From NCBI RefSeq assembly GCF_014196795.1, contig NZ_JACIEJ010000004.1, forward strand, positions 310,001-374,000: 64,000 nucleotides of DNA, read 5' to 3'. The position numbers were made by a program, and so were the translations under genes. The DNA comes from Sagittula marina (GTDB lineage Bacteria; Pseudomonadota; Alphaproteobacteria; Rhodobacterales; Rhodobacteraceae). The notes beneath the pieces were generated by a model. That model did not search any database, was not told where the DNA came from, and saw only the letters and a list, made by a program, of their open reading frames with translations. Shown one piece after another: positions 45,320 through 54,966 of this stretch (the first letter of the stretch is position 1; every line of letters begins with the position of its first letter).

Positions 45320-46624
45320 TTAGTAGCCGGCTGCTTCCATAGCGTCGGTGGTGAGGGCCTGAGCCTTTTCCAACGCTTCTTCGACAGACTGCTGCCCCGC
45401 ATACACGGCAGAGAATTCCTGGCTTACGTCGGTGGCAATGCCTGCGAATTCCGGGATCGCCGCGAACTGGACGCCGACGTAGGGAACGGGGTCCACGGTC
45501 GGGTTGTTCGGATCAGCCGACAAGATCGAATCCAGCGTCATCTGAGCGAATGGCACGTCCTTGTAGTTTTCGTTTTCATAAAGCGAGGTCCGCGCGCCCG
45601 GAGGAACATTGGCCCAGCCTTCGTTTTCGGCAACGAGTTCGATGTAGTCCTTGGAGGTCGCCCACTCGACAAACGCCTTGGCGGCTTCTTCTTTCTGAGT
45701 GCCCGCCGGGATGCCCAGCGCCCATGCCCAGAGCCAGTTGCCGTTTTTGTCGATGCCCTCTTTGTGCGGTGCAAGCGCAAAGCCCACGGAGTCCGCAACA
45801 GTGGAATCATCGGGGTTGGTCACAAAGGACGCCGCAACGGTCGCGTCGATCCACATCCCGCACTTGCCCTGCTGGAACAGCGACAGGTTCTCGTTGAAAC
45901 CGTTGGTCGCGTAGCCCGCCGGGCCGCTTTCGTTCATCATCTCGGTGAAGAACGTCAGAGTTTCGTTCCACGCATCGGTGTCGAACTGGGGCTGCCAGTT
46001 TTCGTCGAACCAGCGTGCGCCAAAGGAGTTGGACATTGCCGTGATCAAGGCGCCGCCCTCACCCCAACCGGCCTTGCCCCGCAGGCAGATGCCGTTGATG
46101 TCCGCATCGCGGTCGGTCATCGCCGCAGCGGCTTCACGGATGAAGGACCAAGTGGGCGACCCCTCGGGCATTTCCAGACCGGCCTCTTCCATGAGGTCGG
46201 TGCGGTACATGATCATGGAGCTTTCGCCGTAGAACGGTGCCGCATAAAGCGTGCCGTCGTGGCTCAGGCCACCTGCCATCGCGGGCAGGATGTCGTCGAC
46301 GTCGTATTCTTCGGACAGATCGTCGAGCGGGACCAACCAGCCGTTCGCCCCCCAGATCGGGGTTTCGTACATGCCGATGGTCATGACATCAAAAGCGCCG
46401 CCCTTGGTGGTGATGTCGGTGGTGACGCGCTGACGCAGCACGTTTTCCTCCAGCGTGACCCATTCGACGTCATGACCGGTCTTTTCGGTGAAATCGTCGG
46501 TGAGACCCTGCATGCGGATCATGTCGCCGTTGTTCACGGTGGCGATGGTGAGCGTTTCGGCGTGGACAGCCGTGGTGACCAGCGTAAGCGCGGTCGCCGC
46601 ACGAAGTGCGTTCTTAAGGTACAT
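45320..46624 (-). CDS. smoE: polyol ABC transporter substrate-binding protein
   Basis: The 434-residue family-1 extracellular solute-binding protein has a signal peptide (about 1-22, ending VHA). Motifs include FDVMTIGMYETPIWGANGWL, LYAAPFYGESSMIMYRTDLM and GKCGMWIDATVAASFV. It should capture sorbitol/mannitol-type polyols in the periplasm, an inference from gene order with MtlK and the LacI regulator. GGGAGGAGCAAG precedes the ATG. It heads the leftward transporter operon. Confidence 0.92.
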   Translation of the reverse strand: MYLKNALRAATALTLVTTAVHAETLTIATVNNGDMIRMQGLTDDFTEKTGHDVEWVTLEENVLRQRVTTDITTKGGAFDVMTIGMYETPIWGANGWLVPLDDLSEEYDVDDILPAMAGGLSHDGTLYAAPFYGESSMIMYRTDLMEEAGLEMPEGSPTWSFIREAAAAMTDRDADINGICLRGKAGWGEGGALITAMSNSFGARWFDENWQPQFDTDAWNETLTFFTEMMNESGPAGYATNGFNENLSLFQQGKCGMWIDATVAASFVTNPDDSTVADSVGFALAPHKEGIDKNGNWLWAWALGIPAGTQKEEAAKAFVEWATSKDYIELVAENEGWANVPPGARTSLYENENYKDVPFAQMTLDSILSADPNNPTVDPVPYVGVQFAAIPEFAGIATDVSQEFSAVYAGQQSVEEALEKAQALTTDAMEAAGY

Positions 46625-46767
46625 CTTGCTCCTCCCTATGGTTCAGATGTGACAAATGAACCCTAGCCGTAAATTAATCGCACCGTCAATAATTTCTTTA
46701 CGCGCGATAATTTATTAGTTTGCACTCGCAGAAAAACCGTGACGGCAGCAAGGGGAGAAGGCCACTA
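46625..46767. promoter_or_regulatory. promoter/operator region of the polyol operon
   Basis: These 143 bases between the LacI gene end and smoE are unusually AT-rich around 46668-46720. TAAATTA-ATCGCAC and, on the other strand, TAAATTA-TCGCGC are related half-sites about 30 bases apart, which could be the LacI-family operator. Confidence 0.4.
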
Positions 46768-47793
46768 TCAAGCCGAGTCCCGCATCACCAATTTCCCCTC
46801 GAACAGATTGACCTCATAGGGAAATTCCTCCCCCTCGATGGCCCGGAACAGGGTGGCAACCGCGTGTTTGGAAACGGTATCGTAATCTTGCGCGATGGTG
46901 GTCAACGGCGGGCAAGTGTACCTGGAGAACGGGTGGTCATCCTGCCCCGCCACTCGAATCGCGCAGCCTTCTGCACGCCCGACGCTCATACCCAGCTCGT
47001 AACAAGCGGTGATAAAACCGATGGCGAGTCGGTCGTTTGAGCAAAGAACAGTGTTGGTCCGCATCTCCCCCGAGGTCAGCACCTTGTGTCCGCCTTGTCG
47101 GCCAATTTCCTCGAAGTGCCAGCCCTCACCGGCTACGCTGAACACCTGTGGCTCAAAGCCCAAAGTCCGCATTGCCTCCAGGTAGCTCTGCCGGCGTTTC
47201 CGGGCGTTCGGGTTGGCCGGGGTCTTCATCTCGAAGAAGCACGGCGGCTGCCCGCTGCGACACAGATATTCAACGATCAGCCGGGTGAATTGAGGATTGT
47301 CCATTCCGCAAAACGCCAGCCCTGTGTCCGCGATATTGGAATCGAACAGGACCGTAGGGACCTCATCACAAAAGGCCCGCACCGCCGCGACGTCCGATTC
47401 ACGCCCCAAAGGCGCCAGCAACGCGCCTGCTGGTTTCAAAGCCAGCAAATTGTCGAGAATGTCATTTTCCGTCTGCTGAACGCCATGGGACGAAAAGATC
47501 GTCGGACGGTAACCAAGCTCGACGCAGCGCTGTTCGATGTTTCGGGCAAATTCGGCAAAAACCGGGTCTGCGAGATACGGCACAAGAATGCCCACGGTCT
47601 TGGTCTGCTTGCGGTTCTGATTTACGGCAAAGATGTTGGGCCGGTACTCATATGTCTCCAACGCGGCTTCGATCTTGGCGCGGGTGGAAGGGCGCACACT
47701 GTCGGGGTCGTTGAAATACTTCGAGACCGTGGGTCGGGAAATCCCGCTCACTGACGCGAATTCTTCCATATTCCGGATTTTGACCTGTGACAT
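46768..47793 (-). CDS. LacI-family regulator, probable polyol operon repressor
   Basis: The 341-residue protein has an N-terminal LacI helix-turn-helix and hinge (about 1-58: FASVSGISRPTVSKYFNDPD) and a periplasmic-binding-protein-like effector domain (TVGILVPYLADPVFAEFARN, VLCSNDRLAIGFITACYELG). It lies directly upstream of smoE on the same strand with 143 bases between. Polyol-responsive repression of smoE-mtlK is an inference from position. Confidence 0.9.
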   Translation of the reverse strand: MSQVKIRNMEEFASVSGISRPTVSKYFNDPDSVRPSTRAKIEAALETYEYRPNIFAVNQNRKQTKTVGILVPYLADPVFAEFARNIEQRCVELGYRPTIFSSHGVQQTENDILDNLLALKPAGALLAPLGRESDVAAVRAFCDEVPTVLFDSNIADTGLAFCGMDNPQFTRLIVEYLCRSGQPPCFFEMKTPANPNARKRRQSYLEAMRTLGFEPQVFSVAGEGWHFEEIGRQGGHKVLTSGEMRTNTVLCSNDRLAIGFITACYELGMSVGRAEGCAIRVAGQDDHPFSRYTCPPLTTIAQDYDTVSKHAVATLFRAIEGEEFPYEVNLFEGKLVMRDSA

Positions 47794-47930
47794 GAGTGAC
47801 GCATCCTCCGCGCCGCCTTACTTTGGCGACCTTTTTCTTTTCGAATGTTTCACCGTTACTTGCCGCGCGGAAAAAATCAACTTGCTTCGCGCCACAACCC
47901 TCAATTGAAACTCATGGCAGGTTGACGCAC

Positions 47931-49604
47931 TTATGCGCCAGCAGCGGCCGCAGCCTTGCGCATTTGCGACAGGGTCATGCGTGGGCTCAGCGCCTCTTCG
48001 GAAATGTTGAGATCCAGCACAGCGCCGGTTTCAGAGGCCAGCGCGCGTTCAAATGCCTCGGGGAAGTCTGCCGTGTTTTCAACACGTTCCCCGTGGAATC
48101 CGTAGGCTTTGGCGAGAGCGGAAAAGTCCGGCGACTCCATGGACGTGCCGGACACCCGCCCCGGGTAGTGCCGTTCCTGATGCGCCCGGATCGTGCCATA
48201 AATGCCGTTGTTGAGGATCAGCACGATCGGCTGCGCCCCGGCCTGCGCTGCGCTGGCCAATTCCTGCGAAGTCATTTGAAAATCGCCATCCCCGGCAAAA
48301 CAGACCACAGTACGCTTCGGGTCGGCGACCTTGGCAGCGATGGCGGCAGGCAGTCCGTAGCCCATGGCCCCGGACTGCGGCGCGAGCAGACGCTGCCCCT
48401 TGCCATAGCGAAAGAAGTAGCCCGGCCAGATGGCGAAATTTCCCGCGCCATTGGTCAGGATCGCGTCCTTTGGCAGGGTCTTTTGCAGATACCTGGTGAC
48501 CTCCGCCATATCCACCGGCGACGGCTGTTCTGGCACATCAAAGCCAGCCAGGTAAGCTTCGCGCGCCTGCTTGCACCACCCGGTATCCCGCCGCTCCAGC
48601 GGGCCGCCCTCGACCATGGTCATGGCAAAATCCGAGGGGTCTGCATGGATGCCCAGTGTCGGCTGATACACCTTGCCAAGTTCAAGATCGCTGCCGTGCA
48701 CATGGATCAGCGTCTGCTTGGGCTCCGGCACGTCGAACAGAGTATAACCCTGCGTCGAATTTTCGCCAAAGCGGACATTTATGGCAAGGACCACATCGGC
48801 CTCGCGGATCAGCTTGGCCGTCGATGGCCACATGCCAACCCCGGCATGGCCCGCAAAACATGATGAGTGATTGTCGAACTGATCGTGATAGCGGAACACG
48901 CCGACAGCGGGGATCTTGTTCTCTTCGGCAAAGGCCTGGAGTGCCGCGCGCCCTTCCGGGCTCCAGTTGCTGCCCCCGAAAAAGATCAGCGGGCGCTTGG
49001 CCGCTTCGAGCAGTTCCCGCGCGTCATTTTCCGCTCCCGGGTTGACCGTCGGTGCGGCGATGCGGCTTGGCCCCTTGATCGGTTTCGCATCGGTCGGGGC
49101 TGAAAGCATATCCTCCGGCAAGGCAATGACCACCGGACCGGGTCGGCCCGTGGTGGCCACCGTCCAGGCGCGGGCGATGATTTCTGGAATGCGGTCGGTC
49201 TGGTCAATCTCCACCGCCCATTTCGCCATCGTCCCGAACACCGCGCGGTAGTCCAGCTCTTGAAACGCCTCGCGACCCTTCATGTCTGTGCCCACCTGCC
49301 CGACAAACACCAGCATTGGCGCGGAATCCTGCATGGCGGAGTGAATGCCGATGGAACCATTCGCTGCCCCCGGTCCGCGCGTGACCATGCAGATGCCCGG
49401 TTTACCAGTCAGCTTGCCCCAGGCGGCGGCCATGAACCCTGCGCCGCCTTCATTGCGGCAGAGCACGTAGTCGAGCTGCCCCTCGGTGTCGTGCATCGCG
49501 TCAAGCACCGCCAGATAGCTTTCCCCCGGAACCCCGAACGCCTTTGTCGCCCCAAGGTTTACAAGACATTCCACCAAGAGGTTACCGCCGTGCCGCTGTG
49601 CCAT
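47931..49604 (-). CDS. thiamine diphosphate enzyme, acetolactate-synthase-like (large-subunit family)
   Basis: The 557-residue protein has the three-domain ThDP fold. The Pyr-domain glutamate is in YVLCRNEGGAGFMAAAWGKL and is followed by VTRGPGAANGSIGIHSAMQD. A central FAD/ADP-type domain lies at about 185-330. The PP domain carries the GDGDFQM...NNG ThDP motif with VLILNNGIYGTIRAHQERHY. No small regulatory subunit gene is adjacent, so a biosynthetic IlvB role is doubtful; many such orphans act on other 2-keto acids. The start at 49604 agrees with family alignment, with AAAGGGATCGAG upstream. Substrate unknown. Confidence 0.85.
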   Translation of the reverse strand: MAQRHGGNLLVECLVNLGATKAFGVPGESYLAVLDAMHDTEGQLDYVLCRNEGGAGFMAAAWGKLTGKPGICMVTRGPGAANGSIGIHSAMQDSAPMLVFVGQVGTDMKGREAFQELDYRAVFGTMAKWAVEIDQTDRIPEIIARAWTVATTGRPGPVVIALPEDMLSAPTDAKPIKGPSRIAAPTVNPGAENDARELLEAAKRPLIFFGGSNWSPEGRAALQAFAEENKIPAVGVFRYHDQFDNHSSCFAGHAGVGMWPSTAKLIREADVVLAINVRFGENSTQGYTLFDVPEPKQTLIHVHGSDLELGKVYQPTLGIHADPSDFAMTMVEGGPLERRDTGWCKQAREAYLAGFDVPEQPSPVDMAEVTRYLQKTLPKDAILTNGAGNFAIWPGYFFRYGKGQRLLAPQSGAMGYGLPAAIAAKVADPKRTVVCFAGDGDFQMTSQELASAAQAGAQPIVLILNNGIYGTIRAHQERHYPGRVSGTSMESPDFSALAKAYGFHGERVENTADFPEAFERALASETGAVLDLNISEEALSPRMTLSQMRKAAAAAGA

Positions 49605-50308
49605 GTTGCTCGATCCCTTTGTTAACGGGCGGAGCATTGCCTGTTGTGAGGGAGAGTGCAACGCGAAGGCAGCTAGCGCTCGCACACGATGTGCCCCTGC
49701 CCCGGACGCTCACCAAGTATTACGCTGCATTAATTTGCCGGACATTTCCACGTCGACCCGGTGATCTGGGGGAGTTTTGGACCCGTTCCGCCGACATCTC
49801 TAAGGCGGTGGCAGCCATGATTGCGCCGCCGAAGGTCTCATGGCTCCACGCCTTCAACGTCAGGCCGCAAACACCGACGGCGTAAGAAAGTTGGTAGATG
49901 CGGGGAACGGCGGGCACCGTCCGGGCAAAGACCTTGGGGGAGGATTTGTCAGCGCACTCACGGGATACGGCCGAGTAGCGCTTGCTCGCCAGCGTCTTGG
50001 CCGTATCTGGTGGGAAGGCCCCTCTGATCGTGTTGACTTATGCGGAATGCTCGGTGCTGCGGGTGCGCAACCGTCGTGTCGAAGGACGGTTTGATTTCAC
50101 CTGAAATTCCGCCCGTGCGGCCCCGCAGTGCTTATTCCCGGTGCCATGCTCGCCAGCCGGGGCCCTGAGAGGCGGCGGTTCGGACCCATGCACAAACTGT
50201 GCTTTCCGGAATACTCATTGCCAACCGCATCGGCTTCAGATTTCCCGGCGACCGCGTTGCGCCCCCTTAGTCCTGCCGTCATAGTCCCGCCAAGGCAGGA
50301 GTTTCCCA
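49605..50308. other. 704-base region without a recognised gene
   Basis: Several short open frames overlap on both strands, none with family resemblance, a good ribosome binding site or consistent codon bias. It may hold decayed coding DNA, but I cannot name it. Confidence 0.4.
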
Positions 50309-51544
50309 GTGACAAAAATCCTACACACAGCGGATGTGCATCTCGATTCACCGTTGAAATCCCTCGCGCTCAAGGACGAGGGGCTGCGGACACGTGTGAT
50401 GGCCGCCACGCGCACGGCCTTTACCCGCATCGTGGACACCGCGCTTTCGGAACAGGTGGCCGCGCTGTTGATTGCCGGGGATCTTTTTGACGGTGCGGAA
50501 CGCAGCGCCCGCACCGCAGCCTTTCTGACCGGCGAATTGGACCGCCTGCGCGCCGCCAACATCCGCGTCTATTACATCAAGGGCAACCACGACGCCGACA
50601 ATCCGATCACCGGCGAACTCAGCCTGCCTGACAATGTGCATGTGTTCACTGGCCACGGCGGCAAGGATGAGCTGGCGTCCGACTTGTGGATACATGGCGT
50701 CAGCTTTTCTGGCCGTCACGCGCCGGACAGCCTGCTCCCGAAATTCGCCCCTCCCGTCGAGGGGGCCGTGAACATTGCCATGCTGCACACCTCGCTGGCG
50801 GGATCGGAGGGCCATGACACCTACGCGCCCTGCTCCGTCGCCGAGCTGACAGCTGCGGGCTTCGACTATTGGGCGCTGGGCCATGTGCACAAGCGGCAAG
50901 TTCATGCACAGTCCCCTTGGGTCATCATGCCCGGTTGCCCGCAGGGCCGTGACATTGGCGAGGCAGGGCCGCGCTCTGCCTCGTTGCTCACCATCACCGA
51001 CGGCCAGATCCAGGTTGAAGAGGTCCCCACCTCTGCCGTGGAATTCACCGCGCTGGAGATCGACGTGACCGACTGCGCCAGCGCCGACGCCTTGCGCGAT
51101 CTGCTCCGCGCCCGCCTGCGCGACACTGCGCAATCGCTGACCTCGGACACAGGCATCCTGCGCCTGACCCTCACCGGTCACACGGATCTGCACTGGCAGA
51201 TCCTGCGCGACCGAGATGTTTGGCAAGAGACCATCGACAAGACCGCGCAAGACACCGGCGTTCTCTGGCTCGAAAAGCTGTCTTTTGACTTGAAGGCACC
51301 GCGAACCTCCGGCCCATCGGTCAGTGCAACCGACACCTTGGCGGATCTGATGGCGCAAATCACCACCGAGCCCGGCTTTGCCGACGCGCTGCATGCCGAT
51401 ATGCGCGCCCTGCTTGAAGATCTGCCGGTGGCACGCCGCGCAGTCCTGCTCCCCGATGAGGACGCAGCCCGCGCCCTCGCCACTGACCTTGCCCGCAACG
51501 GCGCTGCCGGAATGCTCGCCCGTATGAAAGGGGCCACCGACTGA
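50309..51544 (+). CDS. SbcD/YhaO-like DNA repair exonuclease (metallophosphoesterase)
   Basis: The 411-residue protein has the five calcineurin-like phosphoesterase motifs: LHTADVHLDSP, GDLFDG, GNHDADN, HTSLAG and ALGHVHKRQ. The C-terminal part (from about 260) is divergent, as in YhaO proteins. It should be the manganese-dependent nuclease partner of the ATPase downstream, the Mre11-Rad50-like pairing. It starts at a GTG after GGCAGGAG; no ATG fits. Its stop overlaps the ATPase start by one base (TGATG). Confidence 0.88.
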   Translation: MTKILHTADVHLDSPLKSLALKDEGLRTRVMAATRTAFTRIVDTALSEQVAALLIAGDLFDGAERSARTAAFLTGELDRLRAANIRVYYIKGNHDADNPITGELSLPDNVHVFTGHGGKDELASDLWIHGVSFSGRHAPDSLLPKFAPPVEGAVNIAMLHTSLAGSEGHDTYAPCSVAELTAAGFDYWALGHVHKRQVHAQSPWVIMPGCPQGRDIGEAGPRSASLLTITDGQIQVEEVPTSAVEFTALEIDVTDCASADALRDLLRARLRDTAQSLTSDTGILRLTLTGHTDLHWQILRDRDVWQETIDKTAQDTGVLWLEKLSFDLKAPRTSGPSVSATDTLADLMAQITTEPGFADALHADMRALLEDLPVARRAVLLPDEDAARALATDLARNGAAGMLARMKGATD

Positions 51545-54500
51545 TGCGCCTGCGCCACCTGTCCCTCGACCTTTTTGGCCATTTCACCGATCAAACCTAT
51601 GATTTTGGCGCCGGTGGCGATGGAGACTTCCACCTGATCTACGGCCCGAACGAAGCGGGGAAAACCACCACGATGGAGGCCGCGCTGCGTCTGCTTTACG
51701 GTTTCCCGGCCAAAAATGACGGCTATGATTTCAAACATGGTCGCCAGAACATGCGCCTGTCCGGCGTGCTGGACATCGACGGCGCGGAGAAGTCTTTTGT
51801 CCGCGTGCCGGGGCGCAACAGCCTGCTCGATGCGCGCGGCAACGTGCTGGCGGAACAGGCGATTTCCGGGCACCTTGGAGGGCTGTCGCTGACCGATTAC
51901 CGAGCGCTGCTCTGTCTCGACGACGAAACAATCGAGACCGGCGGCGAGGACATCGCAAATGCAAAGGGCGACATCGGCCGCTTGTTGTTTTCTGCAGCGG
52001 CAGGCATCGCTGACCTCAGCGCCGTGCTGACAGAGGCGCGCAACGAGGCCGACCAGATCTATCGCAAGCGCGCCAGCAGCACCCGCATGGCCTTGTTGAA
52101 AAAGGATCTGGCCGAAATCGACCGCCAGATCCGCGACAACGACACCTCCGCCACCATGCTCAAGAAACTGCGCCAGACGCAGCAGCAGGCGCAAACGCGC
52201 GAGGACACCGCCCGCTCCGAACGCGACGACCTTCACAAACGCCGCGCCGAGGTTGCCACCCTGCGCCGCGCCTTGCCCCGCATGGCTGAACGCGATGCAC
52301 TGGCGGCGGAGCTCGACGGCACGGAAGGCTGGCCAGACACGCTTGATCTGGACCCGAACCGGCTGGTGCAGCTCACCACCGACGAGGCAAAGGCGCAGGC
52401 CGACCTCATCCGGCTGACCGATGCCATCGCGCAGGCAAGGCAGGCCCGCGACGCCCTGACCATCACACCAGAGGCAGAGACGCTCGTCGCTGACCTCAAG
52501 GCTCTGGACGAGTTGCACAGCCGCTATGTGTCCGCCCGTCCGGACTTGCCGAAACGCCGCCGCACCCGTGACGAGGCGCAGGAACGCATGCAGCGTCACG
52601 CGCGCGACCTGGGACTGTCCGGTGATACAGACCCCACCGCTTTGGTCTGCTCCCCGCCGCAGATCGCAAGCCTCGAAGCGGCCCGTGATGAGATGCGCGA
52701 GGCCGCGCAAACGGTGCAGACAGAGGCCGATGAACTTGCGACACTTGACGACCGGCTGGCGACCGCGCTGCAAGCGCAACGCGACCTCTCCGCGCAAACG
52801 CCGGTGGGGACGACACTCGCGGATCTGCTGTTGCGCCACGATGCCGACCGCATCGCCCGCGCCTACGCCACCGCCATGACGCGCCTGCGCAGCACCCGCG
52901 AGGCCCGCGACACGGCTTTGGTCGCCCTGACACGCGGGGCGACGGCTTTTGACGCGCTTCCAGTGGCGCCGTTTGATCCGGCAACTGCGGACGCCATTGC
53001 CGACCGTCACGCCACGCTCACCGACCAGATCGCGCGCACCACGCAAGAGATCACCGATTCCCAAGAGACCGCCGAGCGACATAGCGTGCAGGCGGCCCAG
53101 ATCGGCAAGCGCGGCACCGTCAGTGATACGGATGCGACAGAGGCACGCGCCGCCCGTGACGCGCTGTGGCAAACGCATCTGGAGACGCTCGACACGGCCA
53201 CAGCACAGGCGTTCGAACAGGCAATGACCCGCTTTGACCACCTCTCCGAGACGCGGCTGGCCCACGCCCAGGACGTCGCCCGCCTGCGCGAAATCGCACT
53301 CGCCCAGGCAGAGGCAAAGACACGCGCCACCCAGGCGGAGCGGCGTCTCGACACGCTCCGCGCCGAGTGTGAAACCGTCGAAGCGCAGACTGCCAACGCC
53401 TGCATCCAGGCGGGCCTGCCACACCTCTCTCCCAGCGCCCTGCGAGACTGGATCACCGCCCATACCGCCGCCGCTGAGGCACAGCGTCAGCTTGACGCCG
53501 CGCAGGCAGAGCAAGCGCCCATCCTTGCCCGGGCGCAAAGCCTACTGGACGCGTTGCGCCCGCATTTGCCCCAGCAAGACCCCGACTTCGACGCCGCGCT
53601 CGACACGGCCCGCGCCATGGCACGCGACGCCCAGCAAGATGCGCAGCGTCGCGCCACAACGGACGCCACTGTCACCGAGTTGACCCGCGACCGTGACACC
53701 CGCCAAGCCCGCCACCAAAGCGCGCAAAACACAAAGGCGCTGGCAGACAGCGCTTGGCAGACACTGGTGCAGGATCTGTTCAAAGGGCACTTGTCACCCG
53801 ACGCGCTGTTGCCCTCGCTCGACCCTCTGCGCCGCCTGCGCGAGGACGACGCCCAGCGCGCCCAGGCCGTGCATCAGATCCGGGCCATGGAACAGGATCA
53901 GGCGCAATTCGCAGACGAAATCGAGCGCCTCGCTGCGCGCTTTGGCGTCGCTCCGGGCGATCCGCTCGACCGCTACGCCGCGCTTCAGGCGCACGCACGG
54001 GAGGCCTTGGACAACGCCGCCCAACGCGACCGCCTGACGGATCAGCTCACGCGACACACCGCAGACAAGCAGGCCGCGCAGGACACCCTCGACACCATTG
54101 GCCACGAGACACGCAGCCTCGCCGCAGCCTTTCCGGACAGCGCGCCGCGCGACACGCTCGACGCCCTGCGAACATCCGATGCCACCGCCCGCGAAATCAT
54201 CCGCAAACGCCAGCGTTTGATGGAACTGGATCGCGGGTTGACCTCTGATCTGGGCGCAGCCGACCTCGACACTGTGCGTGACAGATTGGCCGACACATCT
54301 GCCACCGCGCTGGAGGCGGAGGAACAGACGCTCACCGCCGACCTTGACCGCGCGGAGACCGCGCTGACCCAGGCCATCGGCGACCGCGCCGCCGCCGCAC
54401 GCGATCTGCAATCCATCACCGGCGACGCCGAAATCGCCGGCCTCGTCGAACGCCGCACGACGCTTGAACTGCAACTGGAGGAGGCCGCGCTCGATTACCT

Positions 54501-54966
54501 GCAGCGGGACTTTGGCCTGCGCCTCGCCGAAGAAGCCATTCGCCGATATCGTGACAGCCACCGCAGCGGTATGATGGAAGCCACGGAACGCGCTTTTGCC
54601 GAACTGACCAACGGCGCCTACACCCGGCTGGTGCCACAAGTAAATGGCCCGTCAGAGGTGCTGCAAGTGCTCGACGCAAACGGCACCGCCAAGCAAGTGG
54701 CGGATTTGTCCAAGGGCACGCGGTTCCAGCTATACCTCGCCCTGCGTGCCGCCGCCTACGAACAGCTTGTTTCGCAGGGGGTGGTGCTGCCGTTTTTCTG
54801 TGACGACATATTCGAGACGTTTGACGAGGACCGTACCCGCGCCGCCTGCCGCCTGATGGAACGCATCGGCCGCAGCGGCCAGGCGATTTACCTGACGCAC
54901 CACCGCCACGTGGTCGACATCGCGCAAGAGGTCTGCACCACTGCGCCGAAGGTGCATCGCATATGA
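51544..54966 (+). CDS. SbcC/YhaN-like SMC-type ATPase
   Basis: The 1140-residue protein has an N-terminal AAA head (IYGPNEAGKTTTMEAALRLL, Walker A at about 34-42), a very long Ala/Arg/Asp-rich coiled coil (about 180-1000) and a C-terminal head with LSKGTRFQLYLALRAAAYEQ (signature) and VLPFFCDDIFETFDEDRTRA (Walker B). Head spacing and the LxKGTRxQLYLALR signature match the YhaN branch of the Rad50/SbcC family. It should act with the upstream nuclease on DNA ends. Overlap with both neighbours (TGATG upstream, ATGA downstream) indicates tight translational coupling. No zinc-hook CxxC pair is apparent in the coil. Confidence 0.88.
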   Translation: MRLRHLSLDLFGHFTDQTYDFGAGGDGDFHLIYGPNEAGKTTTMEAALRLLYGFPAKNDGYDFKHGRQNMRLSGVLDIDGAEKSFVRVPGRNSLLDARGNVLAEQAISGHLGGLSLTDYRALLCLDDETIETGGEDIANAKGDIGRLLFSAAAGIADLSAVLTEARNEADQIYRKRASSTRMALLKKDLAEIDRQIRDNDTSATMLKKLRQTQQQAQTREDTARSERDDLHKRRAEVATLRRALPRMAERDALAAELDGTEGWPDTLDLDPNRLVQLTTDEAKAQADLIRLTDAIAQARQARDALTITPEAETLVADLKALDELHSRYVSARPDLPKRRRTRDEAQERMQRHARDLGLSGDTDPTALVCSPPQIASLEAARDEMREAAQTVQTEADELATLDDRLATALQAQRDLSAQTPVGTTLADLLLRHDADRIARAYATAMTRLRSTREARDTALVALTRGATAFDALPVAPFDPATADAIADRHATLTDQIARTTQEITDSQETAERHSVQAAQIGKRGTVSDTDATEARAARDALWQTHLETLDTATAQAFEQAMTRFDHLSETRLAHAQDVARLREIALAQAEAKTRATQAERRLDTLRAECETVEAQTANACIQAGLPHLSPSALRDWITAHTAAAEAQRQLDAAQAEQAPILARAQSLLDALRPHLPQQDPDFDAALDTARAMARDAQQDAQRRATTDATVTELTRDRDTRQARHQSAQNTKALADSAWQTLVQDLFKGHLSPDALLPSLDPLRRLREDDAQRAQAVHQIRAMEQDQAQFADEIERLAARFGVAPGDPLDRYAALQAHAREALDNAAQRDRLTDQLTRHTADKQAAQDTLDTIGHETRSLAAAFPDSAPRDTLDALRTSDATAREIIRKRQRLMELDRGLTSDLGAADLDTVRDRLADTSATALEAEEQTLTADLDRAETALTQAIGDRAAAARDLQSITGDAEIAGLVERRTTLELQLEEAALDYLQRDFGLRLAEEAIRRYRDSHRSGMMEATERAFAELTNGAYTRLVPQVNGPSEVLQVLDANGTAKQVADLSKGTRFQLYLALRAAAYEQLVSQGVVLPFFCDDIFETFDEDRTRAACRLMERIGRSGQAIYLTHHRHVVDIAQEVCTTAPKVHRI

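Noticed and set aside
49720-49917. 65-codon frame on the - strand upstream of the ThDP enzyme gene
   Set aside because: No ribosome binding site, no family resemblance, and overlapping frames on the other strand are equally long.
51178-53538. 786-codon frame on the - strand
   Set aside because: It is antisense to the SbcC-like coiled coil; such long shadows are expected opposite Ala/Arg/Asp-rich coiled coils in GC-rich DNA.
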